DNA from: Cordilura impudica | Taxonomy: Eukaryota; Arthropoda; Insecta; Diptera; Scathophagidae | Assembly (NCBI GenBank): GCA_963682025.1 | Contig: OY821519.1 | Location: forward strand, 164,967,688-165,031,687 | Length of the DNA stretch: 64,000 nucleotides | Direction of reading: 5' to 3' | Shown: positions 22,245 to 32,839 of the stretch, one piece after another | Layout: every line of letters begins with the position of its first letter | Numbering within the stretch: position 1 is the stretch's first letter | Made by a program: the position numbers and the translations under genes | Notes under the pieces: generated by a model | Databases searched by the model: none | What the model was told of the DNA's origin: nothing | What the model saw: the letters and a program-made list of their open reading frames with translations, nothing else

Positions 22245-23504
22245 ATGGCTAACCCAAATAATTTAATAAGGCCACCAATATTAAATCCTCAACCAATACC
22301 TAATCCCAATAATCCCCCAAATGCGATAAATATTCCTCAGATGGAAGCGGCCATAACAGATCTAGTTACCCGATTGCGTAGGGAACAATGTAGGAATTTG
22401 GTAGGGAATATAGCAAACCCCGGTCCGGATTTCGTAGTAAGAGACCAGGAGATAGAGGAACAGTATAGGGAAAATTTTGGTGACCTCGACAAAGTACCAG
22501 ATGTGGTACGCTGCCTGAGGGAATTTTCCGGTAACGCGTCGGAATTTAGCTCGTGGAAAAAGAGCGTCGAGAGAGTCCTGAACCTTTACGAAACACAAAG
22601 GGGAACACCAAGATATTTTGGAATCCTCAACGTAATTAGGAACAAAATAGTCGGAGCTGCGGACTCAGCGTTTGAATCCAATAATACACCCCTCTGCTGG
22701 CGAGCGATTTCACGTTGCCTAACATTACATTATGCAGATAAAAGAGACGTAAGCACCTTGGAATACCAGATGACAACTCTTATTCAAGGAAACTCTACGG
22801 TGCAGGACTTCTATCAGGAAGTATATTCACATTTATCCCTGATCATAAATAACATAACCTGCATGACCATTGGCAGAGAGGCTATGGACACACTTATCCA
22901 AACATACAGGAATAAAGCACTGGATACCTTTATAAGAGGATTGAGAGGCGATCTCTCAAAACTCTTATGCATCCGAGAGCCTACTAGCCTACCCCAGGCA
23001 CTCCACTTGTGCCTTAAGCTACAAAACCAGAATTTTAGACCGGATCACGCCTTGAATAAGAATTCTCGAAATCCACAGAATATTTCTAGAAACCGGAGCT
23101 ATGGAAATCCAGCACATTATGGATCGCCAAACCTTCTCCACAAACCTCACATATAACCCCAATACAATATCCTACACAATACCAAAACCGACACACAATC
23201 CATTACCCAAACCAATATACACCTCAAAACCCAATACAATATCCCACCCAATATTGATATCAGAACCCGGACAACTACCCAAATCGATACCCAAGTCAAT
23301 ACAATACACCCCCACCAAGACCAAATGCGCCAAAACCACAACCCAGACCTGTACCCATGGACACCGATACCATCCAGACAAGAAACGTCAATTATATGAA
23401 TCGACCAAGACCCAATGACAGATTCCAAAGAAATTTTAATATCGAGACTATTAATAATGCAATCGAGGAAGATGCCGAATATAACAACCATCGATCAAAT
23501 TGAA
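22245..23504 (+). pseudogene. Gypsy-2 gag
   Basis: ATG 22245 opens 303 codons to 23156. The first 60 residues are Pro/Asn-rich, then the gag core follows: FSGNASEFSSWKKSVERVLN, a CWRAISRCLTLHYADKRDV block, and FIRGLRGDLSKLL. The Pro-rich C-terminus continues in another frame from about 23160 to a stop near 23504, with PRPVPMDTD and [12 protein letters not shown], typical of the gag tail in this group. One frame change near 23140-23160 therefore separates core and tail. No zinc knuckle, as usual here. Pol starts 84 bases further on in another frame, so it is probably reached by ribosomal frameshifting. Confidence 0.85.
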
Positions 23505-23587
23505 ACATACGAGCCGGATAACCAACCAGAACCAGTTGGCGAGGAAGAATTTGCCGACATCTATTTTTTAGGATAAACGACTCGTCT

Positions 23588-26500
23588 TTGCCATACTTCG
23601 AAGCAAAGACGAGAGATGGCAGGATCCTGAAGATTTTAGTGGACACAGGATCAAATAAAAACTACATTCAAACTCAACTTATAACATCAGCCAACCCTAA
23701 CGAGAAAATTTTTTTTGCGAATTCCGCCGGAGGAAAAGTCTTAATATCGCATCACACCTTCATTAACCTATTCGGACTCGAATCTGCAAAATTTAGATTT
23801 TTTGCCCTACCAACTCTCAAGTCTTTTCACGCTATACTAGGAAACGACAGCCTGAAGGAACTTTCGGCAATTATTTATACAGCAAAAAGCCTGATGACTA
23901 TCAAAGACAACATTAGAATAAAGTTAAAACAACAAGTTTCCGAAAGTGCGAATAATATTCTACAAAAAGCAAATAACATCCCAATAAGAACGGAGCATAT
24001 GACGAAGGACCAGAAACTTGGAATAGAAAAACTGGTAACGGAATTTCCAAACCTTTTTGCTGAACCAAACGAACGATTAACTTACACAACCACAGTGAAA
24101 GGGGAAATAAAGACAACAACAGATAGTCCCGTTTACTCTAGATGTTATTCTTACCCGACACATCTAAGGGAGATAGTAGAACAACAAATCAAGGAATTGC
24201 TGGACCAAGGCATCATACGACCGTCAAAATCCCCATACAACTCACCAGTTTGGGTTGTACCCAAAAAAATGGATGCCTCGGGTATAAAAAAGTATCGAGT
24301 GGTAATCGACTACAGGAAACTTAATACGATAACTACTCCGGATCGATATCCCATACCGGAAATTAATGAAGTCCTTTCCCAATTGGGTAAAAACAATTTC
24401 TTTTCGGTGTTAGATTTGAAGAGCGGATTTCACCAAATCCCGCTAAGGGAGAAAGATATTGAAAAAACCGCATTTTCCATAAACAACGGAAAATACGAGT
24501 TCACCAGGTTACCATTCGGATTAAAAAACGCACACGCAATATTTCAGCGTACCTTAGACGACATCTTAAGAGAACATATTGGAAGAATATGTTACGTCTA
24601 TATTGACGACATAATCATATTCGGAAAGGACGAGAAAACGCATTTCGAGAATATAAGGAAAATATTTAACACCTTAGAATCAGCAAATATGAAAGTACAA
24701 CTCGACAAATGCGAATTCCTGAAACCGGAAGTGGAATTTTTAGGATTCCTGATCTCCACATCAGGAATACGGGCGAATCCGAAGAAAGTAGAAGCAATAA
24801 ACAACCTTACTGCAACAAGGACTTTAAAGGATCTCAGATCTTTCCTGGGCATATCGGGATTTTATCGCCGCTTCGTTAAGGGCTATGCCAAGTTGGCAAA
24901 GCCCTTGACGGCTCTTTTAAGAGGGGAGGAAGGACGAATGTCCAGATTCACCTCTAGCAAAATAGCCATCGACCTGAACGACGAAGCACTAGAGGCGTTC
25001 AGCAAGATAAAGAGGACACTAACATCAAAAGACGTCATGCTGGCATACCCCGACTTTCGCAAGGAATTGCAACTAACAACAGATGCTTCAAACTACGCAA
25101 TCGGCGCCGTACTAGAACAGGAAGGCAGACCAATTACATTTATCTCAAGGACCTTAAATAAAGCCGAAGAACACTATGCCGCAAACCAGAAAGAAATGCT
25201 GGCAATTGTGTGGGCCCTTAAAAGCCTAAGAAATTACCTCTACGGTGCTGCAAGAATAAAAATACTCACAGATCATCAACCGCTGACGCACGCCTTGACA
25301 AGTAGCAATACTAATAGCAAACTCAGGCGATGGAAGGCTACATTGGAGGAGTATAATTATGTGCTGCAATACAAACCCGGAAGTACCAATGTGGTAGCGG
25401 ATGCTCTATCCAGACTCCCACAGGAAATATGCGCGATGAACTCAACAGCGGCCACTCAACATAGTAACCAAAGCTCTCCCGGAAATTCTATCCAGTATAC
25501 GGAAACACCAATAAATGCGTTTAAGAACCAGATTATTATAGAACCACATAACGTTTCATCATACGAGTTACAGATAATCTTCCCAACATATCACAGGCAT
25601 ATTGTGTCAGAACCGCATCTTTCCAAGGAGAAGTTGGAAAAGATTTTTGAGAAATACCTCAACCCATCAGTAACAAATTGCGTAAAGACTACAGACGCAA
25701 TCCTGGGGAAACCACAAGAAATATTCGCCAATCGGTTTCACAAATATAAAGTCCTTTATACGAGGAAAATGGTCTCCGATGTTCTTAACGAATCCGAACA
25801 AGAAGTGGAAATAATAAATGAACACAACAGAGCCCATAGGAGCGCTGATGAGAACAAAGCACAGCTCCTGAAAAGGTACTATTTTCCCCAGATGATGGCA
25901 AAGATAAAGAAGATAACAAAATTGTGCCGACTTTGTAAGGAAAACAAATACGACCGACATCCTAATGATATTTCTTTACAGGAGACTCCTATCCCTCAGT
26001 ACCCCGGTCAAATAGTGCACATAGACATCTACATAACGGAGAAAACCTCAGTATTGACAGCAATCGATAAATTGACAAAATACGCGCAGGCAAGAATACT
26101 AAAGTCAAGGGCTGCGGAAGACATCAAACAACCATTAAGGGAAATATTGCTAAATTTTGGTATGCCCGAATTAGTAGTAATGGACAACGAGAAATCTTTT
26201 AACTCCAAGGCAATAATATTTATGTTCGAGAATCATTTCAACGTAAGCGTATTCAGAATCCCACCATATGTCAGCATAGTTAATGGTCAAATTGAGCGAT
26301 TCCACTCCACCCTTTCCGAAATTATGCGATGCATAAAGGCGGAGGGAACTCAAAATGGTTTGTCCGAACTCCTAGATAAGCCAATTTATGAATATAATAA
26401 TACGATTCATTCAACTTCAGGTAGAAAACCTTTAGAGGTGTTTTTCGGCTGGAAACTTTTCAATGATCCTGTGGAATGGGAAAAGAATAGGGCTCAAATG

Positions 26501-26728
26501 GTAGAAAATTTTAAGGACCGACAGCGGTCTACCTTGGAATATCATAATGCGGATAGAAGGGAGCCGAAGGACTACAAAGTAGGTGAACAAATTTTTGTAA
26601 GGAAGAACAAGAGGTTAGGGACCAAGTTGTCTAAAAATTATAAGAGGGAAATGGTGAAGGGAAATAGGCATACCACAATATTGACGGAAAGTGGAAGAGT
26701 TGTCCACAAGAACAATATCCGTAACTAA
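23588..26728 (+). CDS. pol: Gypsy-2 pol polyprotein (PR-RT-RH-IN), intact
   Basis: 1046 codons with no interruption. Protease: LVDTGSNKNYIQ near residue 18. RT: the DYRKLN block (about residue 240), FFSVLDLKSGFHQIPL (about 275), LPFGLKNA (about 312) and YIDD (about 339). RNase H: TTDASNYAIGAVLEQ (about 500) and DHQPLTHAL (about 565). Integrase: an H-x-H/C-x2-C finger ending CRLCKENKYD (about 790), then the D, D and E of the core in HIDIY, VMDNEKSF and NGQIERFHSTL (about 820, 865 and 900). All catalytic residues I can check are present. This is the only full-length pol in the window and could supply enzymes in trans to related non-coding elements. The displayed first codon may be reached by frameshift rather than by initiation. 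Confidence 0.93.
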   Translation: MPYFEAKTRDGRILKILVDTGSNKNYIQTQLITSANPNEKIFFANSAGGKVLISHHTFINLFGLESAKFRFFALPTLKSFHAILGNDSLKELSAIIYTAKSLMTIKDNIRIKLKQQVSESANNILQKANNIPIRTEHMTKDQKLGIEKLVTEFPNLFAEPNERLTYTTTVKGEIKTTTDSPVYSRCYSYPTHLREIVEQQIKELLDQGIIRPSKSPYNSPVWVVPKKMDASGIKKYRVVIDYRKLNTITTPDRYPIPEINEVLSQLGKNNFFSVLDLKSGFHQIPLREKDIEKTAFSINNGKYEFTRLPFGLKNAHAIFQRTLDDILREHIGRICYVYIDDIIIFGKDEKTHFENIRKIFNTLESANMKVQLDKCEFLKPEVEFLGFLISTSGIRANPKKVEAINNLTATRTLKDLRSFLGISGFYRRFVKGYAKLAKPLTALLRGEEGRMSRFTSSKIAIDLNDEALEAFSKIKRTLTSKDVMLAYPDFRKELQLTTDASNYAIGAVLEQEGRPITFISRTLNKAEEHYAANQKEMLAIVWALKSLRNYLYGAARIKILTDHQPLTHALTSSNTNSKLRRWKATLEEYNYVLQYKPGSTNVVADALSRLPQEICAMNSTAATQHSNQSSPGNSIQYTETPINAFKNQIIIEPHNVSSYELQIIFPTYHRHIVSEPHLSKEKLEKIFEKYLNPSVTNCVKTTDAILGKPQEIFANRFHKYKVLYTRKMVSDVLNESEQEVEIINEHNRAHRSADENKAQLLKRYYFPQMMAKIKKITKLCRLCKENKYDRHPNDISLQETPIPQYPGQIVHIDIYITEKTSVLTAIDKLTKYAQARILKSRAAEDIKQPLREILLNFGMPELVVMDNEKSFNSKAIIFMFENHFNVSVFRIPPYVSIVNGQIERFHSTLSEIMRCIKAEGTQNGLSELLDKPIYEYNNTIHSTSGRKPLEVFFGWKLFNDPVEWEKNRAQMVENFKDRQRSTLEYHNADRREPKDYKVGEQIFVRKNKRLGTKLSKNYKREMVKGNRHTTILTESGRVVHKNNIRN

Positions 26729-26740
26729 GTAGTTTCATTT

Positions 26741-26754
26741 ATTTTCTCTTTTAG
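26741..26754 (+). promoter_or_regulatory. Candidate splice acceptor for env mRNA
   Basis: A pyrimidine-rich run ending TTTTCTCTTTTAG lies four bases before the first env ATG. Insect errantiviruses make env from a spliced RNA, so this is a plausible 3' splice site; the donor was not identified. Confidence 0.55.
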
Positions 26755-26758
26755 GGCG

Positions 26759-28263
26759 ATGATATCTGCGGTAATGGGGGAAGTGAAGATATTAGATTAC
26801 ACTGATTCACGGGTGGTGGCGATCGACACCGGAGTAGCTAGACTTCAAACGGGGACTGTAAAATTAGTTCATGTGGTTGATCTGGATAATAACCAGAATT
26901 TTATTGACAATATGAGGAAGACAATTGCCACGAGAATAAGCATATCCCATCCACTACATCCCCTCCTAATCCTGGAAATTTCCCAACTACAAGACAAATT
27001 GAGCCAATTAAAACCAAGATCCAAAAGATCTCTCAATTTTATAGGATCGGCATGGAAATGGATAGCGGGCAATCCTGACCATGAAGATTTCGAGATAATA
27101 AAACAAAAAATAAATAATGAATTAGAAAACAATAACAAACAAGTTGTAATTAACAAATATCGGTAAATAGAATAAACGAGTTAACCTTCAAAATTAATCA
27201 AATCGTAAAGGTCGTGCAAGAAGAAGCACGAACCCTTCAAAATTTTGATATCACTGAATTTAAATACAAATTAGAGATAATAAAGGAAGAAATAATGAAC
27301 CTACAATATGCCATTCATTGGGCTAAAGTAGGAGTAGTAAACTCATTTATTCTATCCCACAACGAGATGAAAACAATAGAAAAATTATTTGAAAATAATA
27401 AAATCCCATACTTGAACATAGAGGAAATATTGGAATTTAGCGAAATAAGAATAGCCTCAAATAAAAATTCCCTAATTTATATCGTCAGTATCCCAACGAC
27501 TAGTAATGAAACATGTAATAAGCTATTGATAAGACCTGTAAAAATTGAACAAATTGCTACCAAAGTTAAATTTGGTGTAGTTCTAAATTGTAAGAAGAAA
27601 ATGTTCGGTGTAAAAAATAAATGTAAGAACTACAATATGTTAACAATGTGCAAAGACGAAGATATCGAAGATATCAGTGGTTCGGAATGCCTACCCAATT
27701 TAATCCACAGCAAACCCTCTAATTGCCCTTTCATAAACAACTCTCATATCCCCAATGTACAGGAAATACTCCCTGGAACATTGCTTCTAAACCAATTCAA
27801 TGGTACAATTCACATAAGCCAGGAACCTTATGACCTGACTGGCACCTTCATCATTAAATTCCATAACGAAACAGTGTTGGTAAACGGGACTACTTTTTCG
27901 TTTTCAGAAATTAATTTCTCTAGCCCACTACCAGCCATAGTACAATCAATAACTGGAAACCCACATGTGGAAGAAATCCTCTCGTTAGAGTTAATTAAGG
28001 AAATGCACACCAATAATACAGAAGCAATACAACTTCTGAACGTTGAGTCTAAATTGGGTGATGCAATTACCTACACCCTAGTGATCTTCGCGATAATCAC
28101 GATGTTGTCCGTCTGTCTGAAGAAAAAGCACGATAAGAGAAAGTTACAGTGTCCGAAAATTATTAATATTAATACTCCAGTACCACCACAGAATATTACT
28201 ACAGGTGCAACCGAGTTTACTAGGGATCCAATAGAGAGAATTGGTCAGATTCCTTATTTTTGA
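26759..28263 (+). pseudogene. env: Gypsy-2 env-like gene, frameshifted
   Basis: Two reading frames. The first (26759-27166, 135 codons) contains a furin-type site RSKR followed by a hydrophobic fusion-peptide-like start (about codons 87-100). This is the hallmark of the baculovirus-F-like Env of insect errantiviruses. A frame change near 27150-27166 ends it. The second frame (349 codons from 27214) continues the ectodomain with a Cys-rich middle (GVVLNCKKK, NKCKNYNMLTMC) and several N-glycosylation motifs. It has a transmembrane segment at about codons 290-309 and a short basic tail. No clear signal peptide is visible at the first ATG, consistent with a spliced leader. A single indel appears to be the main defect. 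Confidence 0.85.
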
Positions 28264-28280
28264 TTGTGGACAATCAATTT

Positions 28281-28291
28281 AAGAGGGGAGG
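28281..28291 (+). promoter_or_regulatory. Gypsy-2 polypurine tract
   Basis: AAGAGGGGAGG directly before the 3' LTR. Confidence 0.85.
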
Positions 28292-28612
28292 ATTTAACGA
28301 AATAAATATTTCAGTTTTCGCTGGGTTGATTTGTTGCGCTTACCTTTGATTTTTATATCACACACGTTACATATTGAAGTTCGTTTCTCTTTGTTCCCAT
28401 TAATGTCGAAACTGCTGACGCTATGTCTGCTGTTTCGAAATTGTAGTATTTTTAAATAAATAATATTCATTCTTTTTGTTCTCATGAATTTTACCTTTTG
28501 TAGTGTAAGCATAATTGTTTATTATAAATTTATTCTTTTTGACAATAAAATTTTCAGTCGTAGTCAAGTACTCGAATCGTGTTGTTTTATTTAAACGCAA
28601 AGTAAACTAACT
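28292..28612 (+). repeat. Gypsy-2 3' LTR
   Basis: 321 bp, starting ATTTAACG where the 5' copy has AGTTAACG, and ending AAACTAACT before the TATA target-site copy at 28613. Confidence 0.95.
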
Positions 28613-28616
28613 TATA

Positions 28617-28886
28617 TAATTCAATCATGAACCCCATTTGGTGCTACAAAGATGACAAAACAAGATCCTAAAGTTGAATACCCGCACCCCATGGTATGTG
28701 AGAAACTCACAATTGCATAGAATATTAAACGTGCCCCTAGTTAAAGTCGAAATTATGAAAAATTGTACAAGCTACTTGAAAAAACTAGAAGCTCACCCGA
28801 ATCTGTTAGCACGTGACCTTCTCAACAATCGCATCCATAAATGTCTAAGAAGGAGAGAGACTTCAGATCTTATAATAAATGCTTGA
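28617..28886 (+). pseudogene. LINE-B ORF2, C-terminal part after Gypsy-2
   Basis: The segment shows the conserved jockey ORF2 tail: PWYVRNSQLHRILNVPLVK (about 28682-28740), then a KKLEAHPNLLARDLL block and an RRRETSDL ending, with a stop at 28884-28886. In family members this follows the KLL(I/L)Y-type motif that ends the other half at 20713, so the two halves belong to one ORF. Some bases between 28617 and 28670 are degraded. Confidence 0.82.
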
Positions 28887-29132
28887 GGTTATCTAAGCCA
28901 ACGAATATTTATTTGTTTCGAATTTATGTAAAACATAAAATTTTTTCTGGCACTGGCCAGATTTAATAAGTTAAGTATTAGTTCTAAAATTTCAATAATT
29001 ATTGTTAGCTCACTATGTGAAGATTCAATAAATAAAAAAAACATTTCTACAACCAACATAATTGAATCCTATTATTCCAAAAACTAAGTAAAATTTTTTG
29101 ACTAATAAATGTGATTGTTGAAAAATCTAGTT

Positions 29133-29245
29133 AAAATGCTTGTGGAAAATTATATTTTAACTACACTTCAAGGATAAACCCAAGTTCAAAACGCTTGTTG
29201 AAAATAATATTTCAACCACACTTCAAGGATAACCCCACTTCTATT
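29133..29245. repeat. Two-copy tandem repeat, about 55 bp
   Basis: AAAATGCTTGTGGAAAATTA (29133) and AAAACGCTTGTTGAAAATAA (29188) start two units that both run through CACACTTCAAGGATAA or a close variant. Confidence 0.75.
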
Positions 29246-30514
29246 ATATCTAGCAACCGATCAGACATAGAATTACTGAGCAATATAAAAATCATCGCTT
29301 ACCAGATCCACAATACTTTGAATCATGCGTAAAGAATTTTGTTTTTTGGCGCCTATTTACGCAAATATCGTTAAGTCCATTCTGCAACCTGAAATCATAG
29401 TAGCCGCAATGAACATTAATTAGAAATGTGGGAATCCATTTCCATTTTATTAAAAAGATAAAATATCTTCTTAATTAATTTTTATATAAAAAGTTTTGGA
29501 TTATATTCTATACAGATTTAGTATCACTATACGCATTTGAATTTTATTTACTCGTATTTACTTTGTAAAAACAAGTTTTAATAAATTACCGGTTAATTAT
29601 TCATTTTAATCCCACATCTGTTTATTTTCAAAACTATTTGAGGGAAATAACTACATGTAGCATTTTGTTGTTGGAAGACGAATGCAAAAGAAGACTTAGA
29701 TTGATCTAAAAGGTAACCTAAATAACCTAAGTAACCCAAAAGGTAATCTAAATACAATATTCTGCGATCCTCACTTCCTCTTTATACTATTTAAGAACAA
29801 AAAAATAATGTTGCATTATGCTAATTTTTTAATATTTCACATAGTTGCCGAACACTTTACATATTCATAACTACCTTTCATTCTGAAAAATATATTGTCT
29901 GACAAATTTTTTAGTGGAAAAATAGAACATTCCTGTTTCAACAAGTTCTCCATTCCATTCCTGTCGCCTTGGTCTAAACATTGGATCGAAATTCAAGGGT
30001 AAAACCAAGTTTTGTTTCATCTGTTTCCACCGCAACTTATGTGACCTAAAATATAAAAAAATGGAAACATTTTTAGTTGGTTAGTATTTAACATTTGTAA
30101 ACTTATAACTAATTTTGATTTTAGATTAAATTATTATATAAATTCAAGTAGATTAGCATACAGATGTTACTCTTATGAGAGCTGTCAGAAACGTAATCTC
30201 GAACCATATGGTTTTGTTTGACTTTATCTCTACTTTGTTTTGTAAAGAAGAGTGAAAGAGATTAAAAAGTAAAATATACAAAATATAATGTGTGCAAGGG
30301 AACAGCTATACAACATGTTTTCAATAACTGACAGAATAAAAAATTTATAATAATGGAAAAAATAGTGAATATTGTGATAAACAAAAAAAAAAACTGTTAG
30401 TCCGATCACAGAGGAGATGTGTAAACATCTAGTAATTAAAGGTTTTTTAAGTTAGAAGTACTTATGCTTTCAGCATATTTTTTTCAATTTGGAGTTATTA
30501 TGCATTTAGCCTAG
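29246..30514. other. Unassigned AT-rich DNA
   Basis: No coding frame, terminal repeat or RNA gene that I can support. It follows the 3' end of LINE-B. Confidence 0.5.
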
Positions 30515-30650
30515 TTCAATTAGCTGTTATACTTGTATACTGTTATATTTGTGATTGTGTTATACTTTTTGGTTGTTTAATTAGTTGTTATACTTCGATA
30601 TTGTTATGTTTCTAATAGTGTTATTCTTGAGGGTTGTTGAATTAGCTGCA
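30515..30650. repeat. Tandem repeat, 61-bp unit
   Basis: TTCAATTAGCTGTTATACTT (30515), TTTAATTAGTTGTTATACTT (30576) and TTGAATTAGCTGCAATAATT (30637) mark two full units and a partial one, with diverged interiors. Confidence 0.75.
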
Positions 30651-30709
30651 ATAATTCTATTGCACCAATACACTCATAACTCACACCGTTTTTGTCTCAC
30701 TCTGTTTTT

Positions 30710-31080
30710 ATACCCTCTACCACTATGTGGTTTGGTATAATGACTTTGTGCTGCTGTTTGTAACTACCAAAAATATTTAACCTAGAGCCATCTTTTATTA
30801 TACCGATCGACTAAGAATCTCTTTCTCAGTCGATTTAGCGATGCCCGTCCGTCCGTCTGTCCGTCTGTCTGTCTGTGTGTCCATGTAAACTTTTTAATCA
30901 AACTGCAGGTCACAAATATGAATATATGTTGATGAAATTTGGTATATAAGCTTTTTTGAGCCCTAGGATGAACACTACTGAAATTGGTGAAATTCGGTCC
31001 ATGTTCAGACCTAGTCCCCATACAAGTGACCCCTATGAAAACGACATAAATTACCATCAGATCCAAATTATCATATAGAT
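30710..31080. repeat. Dispersed fly repeat with hairpin and GTCC/GTCT tract
   Basis: It starts ATACCCTCTACCACTATGTG and contains TTTGTAACTACCAAAAATAT, TTTTATTATACCGATCGACT, the hairpin CGACTAAGAATC...TCAGTCG and a GTCCGTCCGTCTGTCC tract (30847-30880). The order is the same as in the Transib module at 7780-7945, but without Transib sequence around it. Helitron-related (DINE) or mini-me origin is possible; I cannot prove it. Confidence 0.6.
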
Positions 31081-31082
31081 TG

Positions 31083-31260
31083 TTACGCGCGGCTTCTCTC
31101 CCAGCTAGCTCTATGGAGTGATGCTCTCATGTGAGCATATAAAAAAAAGGTGTGGTGTATGATGGCTAAGTTTTGCGCATTTGGGGTAGACTTTTTCCTT
31201 CCCAGCGTATATTGCATCCGATTCCTATGACAATCTATCTACCCTTTATTTTACAGACTG
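31083..31260 (+). repeat. Dispersed repeat, copy 1 (second copy at 61265)
   Basis: CGCGGCTTCTCTCCCAGCTA to CTATCTACCCTTTATTTT matches 61265-61405 closely, including ATGGTGTATGATGGCTAAGT or a near form and GGGGTAGACTTTTTCC. It is GC-richer than its surroundings. The second copy lies just inside the primer site of an mdg1-like LTR element, so this may be retrotransposon leader. Confidence 0.7.
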
Positions 31261-32835
31261 TCCCTTATTAAATTACTTATGCATTAATATCTAATTTTGG
31301 ATGTCATTCCCCAAAAAAATTTAGAAGATTAAATGTTTCATATTTGATATATATTTAACATCTAGAAATTTTATTGATTAACATTAGGTGGAAGTAATTT
31401 AGCGTTGGGTTACAATTTTATTTCATTCATATCGCAAAAAGAAAAGAATGAAGAAATATTTTGATAAAAAAAGAATATTATTTGTTTTCTTTGTAAAAAT
31501 AAAAAAAAAAAGAAAATTGAAACGAATTGGAATTAGTCTGCTCTTAAGCAGATGTATTTAACACGGGCACAGTTATTATAAGGAATAAAAAAGTTGACTT
31601 ACAGTATCCTTTCTTTTAAGCTCTTTTTTAGGTTGTTGTCAATACCTTCGTTCCAAGATTGGCCCAGCATGAAATGATGTTGGCGTAATTCTTTCTTATA
31701 GTGAGTTTAGTTTTTTTTTGTTGTCAAAAGAAAAAAATCAGAACATTAAGTTTTTATCCATTATATACTCCATGCTCTCGAAAGATACTTTATTAATTTC
31801 CTACAACGTACGGCTAAATTTTAGTCTTTTAATATATTTCTTTTTCTTTATAAATTATAAACTTAATAAGCACAAAAGAAAATGTGTAACCTATAATGAT
31901 TTAACTTTTCTTTGGAATTTTGAAAAATGTTTAATTATAATTTTTTTTTTTTTTTTTTTTTTGAGTTTGAAAAATGTTTAATTAATTAATTTTAATTTTA
32001 TTGTATTGTATGTATGAAGATACCTAAGTGGGCGCATTGTATCAGCTAATCTTGTGTTGAGGCGGTGGACAGTTTAGGTCTCCTTTCCTTCGGTGGAAAA
32101 GAACTTGTCGGTTGAGAGATGACAGGCGACCCTTCTAGGTGTATCGCACCAGGAATTTGCCACGGGAATTCGCCTGCAGTATTCCTTTTCGTTTTCCTTT
32201 TGTTGGCTGGAGTTTTAATTTTTTTCACTACCACTTTTCTTTCTCGGCACCCAAAAAATATTAATTATTATTGTTTGGTTTTAATTAACTTCACTAGTTT
32301 TGTTTTTTTGTTTTAAAAATTTTGTTAAGTTTGGCTGTACTTTATTAATTGCTCCTGATCGTCGCTTTTGCTGACGACCTTTTTTTCAACGTGTTCTTGG
32401 TAATGACAAAAGTGGCGTCTTTCACAAAGTCTTTTTGGTCAAATTGATTGCATTTATTCTCTATACCGGGTTTGTTACTATCACGCCGATCTTTATATAC
32501 TCTGAATATGTAAAAAAAAGAAACGCGGAACATCGATCTCGTTCACACAAATTGTCACATAGCCTAATGGAAATAAAGAGAATGTACTACGGTAATATTT
32601 ACAACCAAAAAAAATTTCTACCATGACACATATTCGTAAATAGGGTTTTTGGTACGGTGTTGAAGGTGCAAAAAAAATTCGTTACAAACATGCTTCGATC
32701 TGAGATATTTCATCGAGTGACGAACAGGCAAACATTTTTTCCTCTTTCCCGTATATAAAAGAAAATTATCCATTCATTCTTCGTAATATGTTTTAAATCA
32801 TACAATCTGAGTAAAATAATTTTTCTGACATATTA
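31261..32835. other. Unassigned; possible 3' part of Gypsy-4
   Basis: No convincing gene. It abuts the left target copy of Gypsy-3. The right target copy abuts the end of Gypsy-4 pol (minus strand), so on the minus strand this region should continue Gypsy-4 past its pol. I could not identify an LTR in it because the other Gypsy-4 LTR is absent. A 24-base poly-T run is at about 31940-31963. A 62-codon minus-strand frame (32046-32234) has no recognised motif. Confidence 0.4.
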
Positions 32836-32839
32836 TGAT
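32836..32839. repeat. Left target-site copy of Gypsy-3 (TGAT)
   Basis: TGAT precedes the 5' LTR and recurs at 45848-45851 after the 3' LTR. Confidence 0.75.

Larger units (their letters stand above)
20714..28612 (+). mobile_element. Gypsy-2: nearly intact env-bearing LTR retrotransposon
   Basis: Two 321-bp LTRs (20714-21034 and 28292-28612) differ at about five positions. TATA flanks the element perfectly (20710-20713, 28613-28616). Inside lie a primer site, a leader, gag, an uninterrupted 1046-codon pol, an env-like gene, and a polypurine tract. This set matches the insect errantivirus branch of Gypsy elements. Gag and env each carry a frame break, so the copy is recent but probably not self-sufficient. 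It sits inside ORF2 of LINE-B. Confidence 0.93.
16870..29040 (+). mobile_element. LINE-B, jockey-like, interrupted by Gypsy-2
   Basis: Two-ORF non-LTR element: an ORF1 gag-like protein with zinc knuckles, then an ORF2 with endonuclease and RT. It breaks off at 20713 and resumes at 28617 on the other side of Gypsy-2 with the jockey-type C-terminal block and a 3' end with AATAAATAAAAAAAA (about 29027-29041). The 5' start is not sharply defined; A-rich leader lies between the Gypsy-1 target site and ATG 16963. Confidence 0.85.

Noticed and set aside
23147..23491. 114-codon minus-strand frame with hydrophobic, Gly/Val/Trp-rich sequence
   Set aside because: It is the antisense of the Pro/Gln-rich gag tail of Gypsy-2; composition explains the frame and no motif supports it.
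32046..32234. 62-codon basic minus-strand frame as a possible host gene
   Set aside because: No recognisable domain, no splice or promoter context, and it lies in DNA likely belonging to Gypsy-4.
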